Shown piece after piece: positions 1 through 10,334 of a stretch of 64,000 nucleotides of DNA. A model generated the notes under the pieces. That model did not search any database. It had not been told where the DNA came from and was given only the letters and a program-made list of their open reading frames with translations. Both the position numbers and the translations under genes were made by a program. The number at the start of each line of letters is the position of its first letter. Position 1 is the stretch's first letter. The stretch comes from Prasinococcaceae sp. CCMP 1430 (taxonomy: Eukaryota; Prasinodermophyta; Palmophyllophyceae; Prasinococcales; Prasinococcaceae): contig RQSC01000021.1 in assembly GCA_013416795.1 (NCBI GenBank), forward strand, positions 1 to 64,000, given 5' to 3'.

Positions 1-51
1 CGGCCGAGGGCTTCCTTCGCCGCGCGAGAGAGATCTGTCGCGCCGGCGGCG

Positions 52-918
52 ATGGTGAAGATCACGCCCGAGGCGGTGCTATCGGCGCCGCAGGGCCTCA
101 ACGCCGTAAACGACCGCGAGCTCTCGCTGCGCGGCCTCAAGGCGCCCGCGGTCGAGGCGCTCGCGGTCGCGCGTGACGGCTTCGACTGCGTCGACCTGAG
201 CGACAACGAGATCGCCAAGCTGGGAGGGTTCCCGCCGATGGCGAGGCTAAGCACGCTGCTGGTCGCCAATAACAGCATCGCACGCATCGCAACAAACCTA
301 CCAGGTGCGGCGCGCAGGGTCGAAGGCTGGACTGCGCGCACGCAGAGCGCCCGCCTGCCATGACCGGTTTTGGTTAGGGTTGTCCCTCACACGTGTCCAC
401 CTCCCATGCTGACGACGAAGAACGCCCCGCTCGCCGGCTCGCCCGCGCGTTCGACGCCCGCAGAGGTGCTGCCGAACTTGCACACCCTGGTGCTCACTAA
501 CAACCGCTTGTCGTCGCTTGCCGAGCTGGAGCCGCTCTCGTCGTTGAAGCACCTGAAGATGTTGTCGCTGCTGGGGAATGCAGTCGCGGGTGTGCCGCAG
601 TACCGCTTGTACTGCGCTGCCGCGATGCCCTCGCTCAAATGGCTGGACTTCCAGCGAATCACGCCTGCTGAGAGGGAGCGGGCGGCTGCCGCATTCCCCG
701 ATGCTGCTGCGCTGGCCAAGGCGCGTGCGCGGTCGGGCTCTGCGAGCGCCGCGGCAACTGCAGGTGGTGGCGCAAACGGCGCGGCGGCGCCGCCGGCCGC
801 CGCGCAGCTCACGGCAGTCAAGGCGGCCATCGCGTCAGCGGCCACGCTCGAAGAGGTCAAGCAGCTCGAGGCCGCGCTCGCGACGGGCTCGCTCCCCGAG
901 CCCATGCAGCAGGGCTGA
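52..918 (+). CDS. SNRPA1: U2 small nuclear ribonucleoprotein A' (U2A')
   Basis: Leucine-rich-repeat protein of the U2 snRNP; the family binds U2 snRNA stem-loop IV together with U2B'' and acts in branch-site recognition during splicing. Two exons, 52-304 and 464-918, with intron 305-463 (donor GTGCGG, acceptor CGCAG). The phase-1 join gives about 235 aa and restores the repeat run (NLPE then VLPNLHTLVLTNN). The N-terminus MVKITPEAVL and the motifs DLSDNEIAKL and LRRCT-like YRLYCAAAMPSLKWLDFQ are typical of U2A'. The Ala/Gly-rich tail after residue about 165 is poorly conserved in the family. ATG at 52 is chosen because the U2A' N-terminus begins exactly there. Intron placement is my inference from the frames. 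Confidence 0.95.
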
Positions 919-1146
919 GAGCCGAGCGGTGGCAGCCGGTGCCCGCCGCCACCCACTGCATCCATCCTAGTCGCCTGTGCCACCATGTAAAATAATATAC
1001 AGAAAGGAAAGTCGCCCGTGGGATAATATTATATCCAATCAAATGCACATGCGAACGGGGAGAGACCGGGGCGGCGGCCCCGGCCGCCACCGCCCACCGG
1101 TGCCGGCCCCGCTCCCTGTGGCGGCCATGCTCGGCAGGGGGCCACA

Positions 1147-2771
1147 GTGTGCACTCGTGGCTTGACGCGGCGTGTCGGCAGATGCGCGCTGCGGGGCGCG
1201 CCTGGAGGCATGGGCGGCACGGCGGGCCCGCCTGAGGCCGGCACGGGCGGCGGCGCAGCATCCGCGGCCGCTCGCGCGCGCACAGCGCGCAGGCGTGACC
1301 TTGGCCTTGCGGCCATCGCTCGGCGTAAGCTCACAGCAGAGGAGGCCCTGGCAGCGCAGGCAGCACTCGGCGGCGGGGGCGAGCGCGGAGGTGACGCGAG
1401 CGCGCTTGCAACAGCAACAGTGCTCGTTCGGGCAGAAAGTACAGCAGCCGCTCGAGCCGCTGTCGCGGCGGGTGCACCTGCCGTACTTTCGCTCGAGGCT
1501 GCGGGTGTGGACGACTGGCCCTCGCTGCGCGAGTGGGTGCGTGCGGATGGCTCGCCCGACATCGACGCGCTGGAACAGCGCTTCGGCGACTCACGAGTAC
1601 GAGTTGAGGTCATACCAGTCCCAGCACGCGACTCTCGCGGTGCAGGTGTGGGCGACGCAGGGTACGGCTCGCGGGAGACGAAGCATATGTCTCTGAGCGA
1701 GTTCGCAGGATGGTGGCGCGGGCGACGGACGCATGGGCACACCAAGGTCGCGGAGCATGGAGATGTCGCGAAGCCAGAGATCACGTGCGAAGGGCGCACG
1801 GCGCCCAGTCGTAGCTCGTTACACCCTGAGTACTTGCTGTACCTGAAGGATTGGCACTTCGCCGCCGAATACCCAGAAGTGCATGCATACACACCGCCGC
1901 ACGCATTCGAGCCTGACTGGCTCAATGCATTCTATGATTCACTCGCGGATGCTGACAAGACGGACGGAAAGGGCGGCAGTGGCCATCTGGTGACGTCGGA
2001 CTACCGTTTCGTGTATGTGGGACCCGCAGGCAGCTGGACGGCGTTCCACAGTGACGTTCTGCGATCTGCCTCGTGGAGCACGAATGTATGCGGACGTAAG
2101 CGTTGGACACTGCTGCCGCCTGACGCCACGCCGGCGCTCATGAGTGCATCTGGCACGGAGCTTGCGAGTACGCTGTGGGATGAGCACATGCGCTTTCCGT
2201 TGCTTAAGGACGCGCGGCGCTTAGCGCTCACTTTCGAGCAGGAGGCCGGCGAGACAGTGTTCGTGCCGCCGGGGTGGCACCACATGGTCGAGAATGTTAC
2301 TGATTGCATCAGCATCAATCACAATTGGATTCATCCCAGGTTCGTGCGTACCAGTGCCAAGTCAATTTTCCGCCATGCTTCTCGGGCGCGCACGCACGTG
2401 TGACAATGAGCTGACCTGCAGCTCGATGCGCTCTCTACTTCTCCGCACGACTTGGTGACAGTGGCGCGATGGACAGCGTGCGGCTGCTGCACGCCGAACG
2501 CGCGGGCGCTGCGCAGAGCATCGCCGACCTGCGCGGTGTGGTGAGTGCGCAAGAGTTCGAACATCTCGTTTATCGCAACGCTGCTCTTAACGCCGGCATG
2601 AGTCAAGATGTCTTCAAGAAGTTACTCGTGCAAGGCAGGGCGGTGGCTGAGCGCGAGGCACTGCGCTCGGATGACGAGGGTGCCGCCTTGCAGCGGCTCT
2701 ATGCCTGTTGGGCCTACGAGGCCCTCGCCGCGCTCGCAAATGGTGAGCAGGCTACCACGGACGTAGATTGA
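1147..2771 (+). CDS. JMJD4: JmjC-domain 2-oxoglutarate/Fe(II) hydroxylase, JMJD4-like
   Basis: JmjC oxygenase; human JMJD4 hydroxylates a lysine of translation termination factor eRF1. Exon 1 is 1147-2339 and exon 2 is 2462-2771; intron 2340-2461 begins GTTCGT and ends ACAG, and the phases agree, giving about 500 aa. Family blocks seen: LYLKDWHF, DYRFVYVGPAGSW, NVCGRKRW and GETVFVPPGWHHMV. Predicted iron ligands are the HSD motif (near residues 301-303) and a His of WHH (near 377-379). The C-terminal exon supplies the helical tail (MDSVRLLHAER onward). ATG 1147 is the upstream choice; ATG 1210 is an alternative, giving about 479 aa. The Ala/Arg-rich first 90 residues are unconserved. Its stop lies only 11 bp from that of the convergent neighbour. 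Confidence 0.85.
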
Positions 2772-2782
2772 GCGACAGATGG

Positions 2783-4928
2783 CTAATCGGTAGCTTCATC
2801 CCCCAGAACCACCCTCGGCTTGGCAGCGTCGTCAGTGTTGGCATCATCATCGATGCACGGCCCGACCCAGTTGTTGGTGTGCTCATCTTCAGTCCGAGTA
2901 TCTTCAAAAGGGAGCAGGCTTTCAAGCATGCCTGTGAAGCAGTCCGAGCCCGAGCACACAGAACCAACGTTGGCCATGCCCACCTGGGGCTCCTGTGTTG
3001 CTAGGGCGCCATCTGACGTGAAGAGTCCCATTTGCAAGGGTGCATCGCTGCCATCATCGGACCCGATCCTGTCCAGATACTCGGCAACCTCTTGCGGTAG
3101 GCCTCCCGGGTCCTTGACCCGATGGCAGGCAAACTCGAGCAGTGCCTGGATCTGGGGCAAGCTGAGCTCCCCACCGAAGGCGCTGCGCAGGGCGGTGCCT
3201 GGACCCGGCTCGGAAATGTCGAGCTCCGTCTCTTGGCCTTTCAGTGCCGCGACCAGATTCGTTCGCAGCCCCTTCGTCGTCACGATGTCCATTGCTTCCA
3301 GGGACTGTGCAAGCGCGTCGTGCTCGTCTATATGCGCCGGCGGTGGCAGGTTCGACAGTTTGGTCTTCCCGTTGACGCGCATCCAGCTGCTTTCGTGCAG
3401 GGACGCGAGAAATGTCAGTGGCGAATAGGCGGGGGTCATGTGAACCCACGCGCGTCCTGGGCGCAAGCATGGACGCGCGGACGCACCCGTGACGTTTCAT
3501 CTTGCCCGAGTGGCTTCGCTTGCTCGTCACCGGCATCGGGTCGGTAACAATGCGCAACACATAGCCATCCTTGAGCTGTGCCACGACGGACAAGCGGACG
3601 CGGTCGCAAGGCATGCGCTTGCTCGAAGTAGTAAGCTTGAAGCTGACGGACCGGAATTTCAGAGTGACAGCGCTGCCGTCAGCGACGACGTGCGGAGGCT
3701 GCAAGTAGCTGAAGACGGCTGTGTCCATGGCGAAAGCCTTCACTGCGCGAGCCAAGGACACGCAGTGCTGGCGCTGCTCTGCCCGCCCCGCAGCAAGCTG
3801 CTTCGGCTTGTGTGAGGTGCCTGCCGACTGCTCGGAGGTATTCGACGCCGTCTGCCGCGTGAGAGTGTCCTCACATGCCGCAACGCTGGCACAAAGCTTC
3901 TCCTGCTCGATGGACGGATCGCTCGTCAATTCAAATCCTTCAGGAACAAGATAGAGTGTGGCGCCAGAGACCTGCTCGCTGCTGACGCCTTCAATGCGGA
4001 CATGAAAGTCGTACGAAGTGGCGATGAGCGCCGGATGAATGCCGGGAGCGAGCAAAACCGCGCAGTCTCCTGACGCCGTGCTGGAGTATTGCAAGGACTC
4101 GCAGAGGACGCGCGCGCTCATGTGCTCTGGGAGACTTCGCTCCACAGCCGCAGCATGTTTGTTCTCTTCCTGCTGCGGCTGCTTCTCCCCCCCACATCCA
4201 GCCCCTGAAACAGCAAGCGGGGACCACGATCCCGCGCGCGTAGCATGCGCCTGTCCAGCCACGCCTGCGGGCGAGCCTCTTTGCAGCAGAGCGTCATAGC
4301 ACGAGAAGAGGTTGCGCATGGGCGTCGACACGTCATCCTTTGAAGCATCGCCGCCCGTGGACGCCATCGGCGCGACCGTCTTGAAACCTGGACTGTTGCT
4401 GTTGGGGAGCTCGACGCGTAAGAGATCACCACCGCTGTTGGGCATGTCGTCGCAGCTCATGAGAGGCACCCTCGTCTTGCACTCGTCCAGCGGTGAAAGC
4501 CTCTTCTCAAAAATCGTCGCCGTCTCCCTCTGCGCCGCCTGCAACTGGTGCACCTCGCTTTGCAGCTTGGCAATGATCTGCGCCTGCGCCTCAATCGTGC
4601 GCGTCTGCTCCTGGAGGGTTCGGCCACACTCTTGGAGCTTCGTCTCGACTTTCGCTCCCTTTTCTGCCACATTTGTGCCCTCCGCTGTTGCCGTGCCCAG
4701 TGTTGGCTCCTTGTCGGTGCGAAGAGGCTTCGAGAGCGCCCAGGACCGCATCTTTCCCACCCCTCCGCGCGGGGCCAGCGCTGAATGCGCTGCGCCACCC
4801 CCCTCACCCTTGGCTTCGCAGCGTCTCTTCGGCTGCTGCCTCACCTTCGGGCGCGACGGCACGCCCTCCCTTACTGCTGCTCCTAATCTGCCGGCCGAAG
4901 CGGCAGCGCGCGTCGTCCTCGCCACCAT
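2783..4928 (-). CDS. Coiled-coil protein of unknown function
   Basis: I do not recognise the family. The model has exon 1 at 4928-3487 and exon 2 at 3389-2783, with intron 3486-3390 (donor GTGCGT, phase-matched acceptor AAAG), about 682 aa. Visible parts: a basic Ala/Arg-rich leader; a Gln/Glu-rich coiled coil (about 4690-4480); a segment with YDFHVRIEGVSSEQVSG (about 3990); a compact, probably beta-rich block containing VTLKFRSVSFKLTTSSKRMP and VLRIVTDPMPVTSKR (about 3700-3500); and an acidic C-terminus. The VTDP-VTSKR stretch loosely recalls loops of Ig-fold transcription factors, which is speculative. The frame stays open upstream to 5423, so the start is uncertain; ATG 4928 is preferred over 4752. 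Confidence 0.6.
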
Positions 4929-5386
4929 CGCGCGCCTGGGTGCACAAACCCCACCGCCGCCGCCACGCGCCGCGGCGCGCCGCGCGCACAGCCGGCCTCT
5001 GTAGCGCGCTCTTGGGCGTTCAGCGATGCGCCCCCTACTGCCTGCCGAAACCCGTGGCTGCAAGCGCAGCGCAGCGTATTGAAGCGTCCGGTGCGCGTGG
5101 TCCACACGCGCGCCACCACCGCGTGCCGCGCGCTGTGTGCCGCCCCTGCGCGCGCGAGGCCCCCCACCCCACCCACCCCCTGCTCGCGCGCCGCGCGTCT
5201 GCGCTGCCGATTTGCGCGGAGGCGCGAAGAAAATGCGCAGAGGCGAGCGCCCCAATGCGCTTTGACCTGCGCGGCCGCGCGGCAAATCGAACGCGCGGCG
5301 GCGGGAAGTCGCACTCGTGTCAAACAGCATGCTGTAAGGCGAGATCAGGGCGGAAAGAACACCCGTCAAACGGGGGAATGGCAATG

Positions 5387-8300
5387 TTACAGGATTGAGT
5401 TGGCGATTGACAGGGCGTTCCACTTTGCACTGGCGCTCAAGTCTCCGAGCTTGGGCCCCTTTGCGGCCGCAGCGGCGTCGCCGAGATCGCGCGCCTCCGT
5501 GTCCATCGGGCTTCCGTCGGCAGCGAGCGGCGTCCGGCAGAACGGCGCTTTACCGTCGGCCTCCAGCACGGCGAGCTCGTACTCGTCCGACTCGAAGAAT
5601 TTGCCGGCGGGCGAGCACGCAATGGACACATCTGGATCCATCAGTCGGTAGTACGCCGGCGGGAGGCCGGGCAGCTTCCGCACCTTAACCTCGGTGTCGC
5701 GCAGGTCGCGCAGCATGCCGCGCGTGGCCGTGATTGGAGCGCCTGGGATGCTCGCCTGCTCGTCCCACGCTGTGGCCCCGCTGCCGAGCGCCGCAGCGAT
5801 GTCGTCGTCGTCGTCATCCAAGCGCAGGGACTCGCCCACGTCGGTGCGGTTCTCACGACGGCCTCCATAGCCGCCGGCCCGCTCACCTCCGCCCGCGGCC
5901 CAACCGCCACTGGATGGCTCGATCGCGAGCAGTTGCTGTGCCTCCTCGTGCGAGATTCCGGGCTCGAGCTCGAAGCGCACCAGCGGGAGAAGCTCGAAGG
6001 TCAGGTAAGAAACCACCATCTCACAGCCGCAGTTGACGCAATTCTCGTGATCGCCGTTGAGAATGGGATTGACGGTGCCGCAGCGGTAACACACGGGCAG
6101 CAGCGTCTCGTCGTCGCTGAAAGGGCGCGAATTGATTGCAATGCACGCGATGTCCACCTGCTCCTGCCATGTCGGCGGGACGCGCAGCGCCTGCAAGCGG
6201 TTGTACGCGTGTCGTGCGAGCTTGTAAGCCCCCATTGCCTCACCGTGCGTGGCGAGCGCGTGCAGCACGTACACCAAGCTGACGCCGCTCGGCGCCTCCG
6301 CGCGCGTCAGCCGGCCAAGCAGCAGCCGTGCCGCGTTGAATATGGTAGGCTGAAAGGCAGTTGTGAAGGCAGTGTCTGTGTTGCTGTAGACGATGTCGTA
6401 CGCGTGGTAGATCTCCGCGCGATCCAGCAGCGCCTGATACTTGCGCAGCGACCTCGCACCAGAGCCTTCGACGCCGTGTAGCCTGGTGAGCTCATCCATC
6501 GCCAGCTGCCAGTAGTACACGCCCGCGTCGGCGAAGCGGCGCTCGCTGACAGCGTTGTGCGTGAGCTGCTCCAGCATCAGCGCACCCATGTCCGGCCGGC
6601 CGGCCTTCGCATACGCCTCGCGCGCCTCGTCGAAGCGATCCTGGCTCACCAAGTGCTGGGCGAAGGGAAGGTATACCTCTTCGCGCAGCTGGGGCGCAGA
6701 GCGCAGTAGCCTGAACGCCGAATCCCATTCCTGCTCAGACACTGCCAGCTTAACCAACGCCGCAGTGTCACCCAACCGCTCGTACGCCTCGCGAGCGTGC
6801 TTCACCGCACCTGCCTTCTGCAAGTACTGTGCGCACGCGCGGAGAGCCGTCGGGTGAGACGAGTCCATGGTGCGGGCGAGCTCAGCAAGCTTCTCGACGT
6901 TCGTCCCGCGCCCAAGGAGCGCAATGGCCTTGTCGAACTTGCCAAGCTTTATGTACATCTCCGCCGCCTGTACGTTGTCATTGACCTCCTCGGACCACTC
7001 CGCCTGGCGCTGCATGAGCTCCTGCACGTGCGCGCCGCCGCCCGAGGTGCCCACCGAGTCCGCCCAGCGCTTGGCCTCGTCAAACTGGCGGAGGTCAGAG
7101 AACATCTGCATTGCACGATCTGTCATGCCGATGCGGCCGTAGCGCTTGGCCGCTTCCTGGTACTTGCCCTGGTACGCAAAGATCTCGGCCATCATCGCGT
7201 CGTCTGCCGTGCCGCCGTCGCCAAGCCCCCCAGAGGCCTTGCGCGCACCCTCGATGCGATTGAGAAGGCCGATGAAGTGCACGTCCCGCACGCGGATGAA
7301 CGCTCTCCTCGCGATATCCAAGTGCATGTTTGCCATCGCCTCGGTAGCGAGTGTGCGCCAGTCTGCCTCAGTGACGCCAAGACAAGCAACCTCATAGGCC
7401 TTTCTGAAGTCCTTATCCTCAATGTACCGCAGCATCGAGGCTGTCTGGGGCACGTCGATTGTCTGCATGCTCACATAGTGGAGGCAGAAGATCTTGGACC
7501 CCGCAAAGCCAACCACAAAGCCCTGGAGCTTCTGCTGGTGGACTGGGCAGTCACCGGTTTTGGTGCTGAGCACGCCGTTGCCGCTGTAACAGAACATGTC
7601 CTCGAAGTCAGCGTTCCAGGCCACGCTATTTGCGCCTTCAGCCTCGTAGGTCACCTTTTGCGTCGCAACATCGTAAACATACACCTTGGCGTTTTCGTCA
7701 ACCACAGCCAGTTGCAAACGGTTCGCGCTCATGTCGAGACAGCGCACCGCCGCCGTGTGCGTCACCAGAAGCTGCGGAAAGGCCTTGTCCACGAAAATGC
7801 GCAGCACACCACCATTCTTGAGGCCCACAAGCAGACCCTCGCGGCCGGGTGCGCCACCGACCACCTTGATGTACCGAATCACAGCCTCCATCACCCACTC
7901 GCGCTCCTTTTCGCCTGCGAAGCTGTAGAGCTGGAGCTTCTTCTCCTGGCACAAAATCACGTGGTTGGTCGTAACCACCAGCAGGTTGCAATCGAGCGCC
8001 TTCTGGATCTTCTCCTTCACGCGGTAGTGCATATCGTACGGGTCGGCGTTGGTGAGCTCGTAGATGATGACGCGGCTGGGGAGCTGCACTGCCAGTCGAT
8101 CCTTGTACACAGCGATCTTCTTGATGTAGTCGCGGCATCGGATGCGCACCTTCTGCTCTGAGATCAGGTGCGTCACGATCACATCTGTCATGCAGTCGCG
8201 CCAGGCGTAACGATCCTGGTAGAGCCCGTGCACGGTGTTGAAGACCAGCTGATTCATGACGATGGTGCCGTCGTTGCGCCCGACTGCGACGTAGTTGTGC

Positions 8301-9205
8301 TTCGGCCGCCCCGCGGAGCACCACACCCAGTCGTCCCCCTCGGACACTGGACAGAGCATCACACCCTCCTTCGTAGCCAGCATGGTCTTATTGTCCGTGC
8401 CACCGACGAGGATGTAGTCGCCGCCAGAGTAGTGGCTGACTGTGGTCGGGTCGAAGCCTAGGGACCTATCCTTGCCAATCTGTTGCATCTGCGACGCCGT
8501 TTCGTCGCATGTGTAAAAGCTGAGCGTACCGTCCCAGCACCCGACCGCGAGCGAGTCCGTGCCGCCCGCGGCGACGCCCGGGACGGGGTTGTACGAGAGC
8601 GACCAGACGGGCTCCGACCGGTTAATGACCGCAAGCTCGGCACCCTGCCTGTCGCGCATGCTCACCTGCCCGCCGAACAGGCCGAGCGCCAAGGTCTGCC
8701 CGTCGGGCGACCAGGCCATGCAGCACACCTTGCTGGCCACCTTGTGCTTGGCGACGTGCTTCTTCTCGGGGCTCCACAGGCCGAAGTCAGACGCGGTCGC
8801 GCTGGCAAGCTGATGCGTGACTGGGTTGTACTCGAGCGACTGAATCGGGTCGGCGTGCGAGTACTTGAGCAGGCCCTCAGCCTTGTTAGACCAGATGACG
8901 ATTGTTGAGTCCGCACCACCGGACGCGAAGCGCTGGCCATCGCGCGAGTACGACACCGCATACACCGCCTCCTTGTGGTTCTTGAGGGAGTGCAGTAGGT
9001 CGCCATCGGTGGCGTCGTATACGAGCACGCGCATTCCGACGCCGGCCACAAGCTGCGAGCCATCGGGGCTGAACGCCAGGTCATAGCATACGCTCTTGGC
9101 GCCGTCGCGGTCCGGCTACGCGGCGGCGCGGAGCAATGGGGACGGGCGTCGCAACGCACGCGTTGCGCGACGCGTCACCGCAGCAGCGGTCAGCGGCAAT
9201 CGCAT
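5387..9205 (-). CDS. IFT122: Intraflagellar transport protein 122 (IFT-A core subunit)
   Basis: IFT-A complex subunit needed for retrograde transport in cilia and flagella. The main exon 9115-5387 holds two WD40 propellers (roughly residues 10-560) and a TPR-like alpha-solenoid (about 560-1050). Diagnostic blocks are NPVTHQLASATASDFGLWSP, QKLQGFVVGFAGSKIFCLH and ARHAYNRLQAL. The frame runs upstream past the GTG at 9049 and encodes DLAFSPDGSQLV, matching the IFT122 N-terminus, so I infer a 27-nt first exon (9205-9179, MRLPLTAAA) spliced over intron 9178-9116 (GTGACG to TAG, phase 0). Total about 1251 aa. The CYRC/CVNC cysteine pairs are kept, but the extreme C-terminal zinc-ligand pairs of animal IFT122 are mostly lost. 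It shows that the organism builds flagella. Confidence 0.95.
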
Positions 9206-10334
9206 GGCAGGGTTGACACACAACGGCCCGATTCCGCCTCGAGCGCGCCGCAGGCCCGACGCGCCACCACCCCAAGCCACTACGACCGCCCACTCCGCAC
9301 CCCCTCACTGCGCCGCTTTCCGGACCGCAGCGGGTGGCGCGCACGCACCACCGTGTCGGTCCATGTGACCACGCTCCGCATGGCTGCGGCTGCCCACGCC
9401 GCGCGCCGCGGCGCCGCGCGCAGCTTTCGCCGCGCGCGCCCCCGCACGCGCTCTGCCACTTCCCCTTCTCCCCTCCCCACCTTCCTCCTGTCCCGCCCCG
9501 CCCTCCCCTGCCCGTCCCAGCCAGCCTCTCACCGCCCGCATCAGCGCCCGCGCGCGCGCCCGCGCGCCCGCACGTATTCGCCCGACACCCCTCGCGGATC
9601 CGACCGTGAGTCCGCGCGCGCCCCCGCCTCGCCGGCCGACGCCCCACGCGAACCAGCGGTTCGATCCACGCGCGCGCCGCGCGCCCCCGTCGTTCCGCAT
9701 CCGTCGCCGGCACGCCTGGCCGGCTGTGCGTTCGGTCGAGCTCCCCCCCTCGCTTTGGTTGGCCGCCGCCTTTGCCGCGTTTGAATCGGCCGCGGCGGCG
9801 GATGCGCGCCGGGGCGGCGCGCTCCGGCCGGTCAAACGCTCTCGGCTGGCTGGAGCTCGGCACAAACCATCAGATGGTACTGCACCATCAGATGGTATCA
9901 TCGATGGTGGGTCGGGATCGGGGTGCGACAGAAATGTTTTGGGTTTTGTAGTATATAGGGTCTGTGAAACGTTGCAGCTAGCTGGGCGTCGCATTGCCAG
10001 GCGTTTCGAAACGAGAACGACGCGGCGCGCGGGAGAAGAGCTGTGGAGAGGGGGCAGGGGAGCACAAGGAAAGGGGGGGGGCGCCTTGCCACAGTGGGCC
10101 AGCGGGCGGTGGGCGCGCCCTGCCCGCGGGTGTACTCTCCGACCAAGGCCCTGCCTTAGGCGTCAGCGCAGCGGCGGTGGCCGCGGCGCTCGCGCCGCGC
10201 GCCGCGCGCGCGCGCGCACATGCGCTCGCGACGGGGCGCGCTCGGCCCTGCGGCGGGCGGTGCTCGCGGCCGCGCTCGCGGCGCTGTGCGGGTACGCGTA
10301 CCCGCATGGAGGCGGCAGCGGCGGCGATGGGAGG
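9206..10334. other. Divergent upstream region between IFT122 and the giant surface-protein gene
   Basis: About 1.1 kb of GC-rich DNA with C/T-rich runs and long reading frames on both strands that show no conserved protein. It includes two copies of a palindromic ACCATCAGATGGT element (9866-9896). A hydrophobic, signal-peptide-like stretch (RRAVLAAALAALCGY, about 10246-10290) is in frame with the downstream gene but has no in-frame ATG nearby. Confidence 0.6.
9866..9908. repeat. Tandem copies of a palindromic ACCATC-GATGGT element
   Basis: ACCATCAGATGGT occurs at 9866-9878 and again at 9884-9896, followed by a related ATCATCGATGGT to 9908. Each copy is an interrupted palindrome. It lies upstream of the giant surface-protein gene; a similar palindrome occurs at 61254-61272 upstream of another plus-strand gene. 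A regulatory role is inferred, not shown. Confidence 0.5.

Noticed and set aside
6797-8161. Plus-strand frame of 454 codons
   Set aside because: Antisense of IFT122.
9655-9672. tRNA T-arm-like GGTTCGATCC
   Set aside because: No matching acceptor stem or D/anticodon arms could be found around it.
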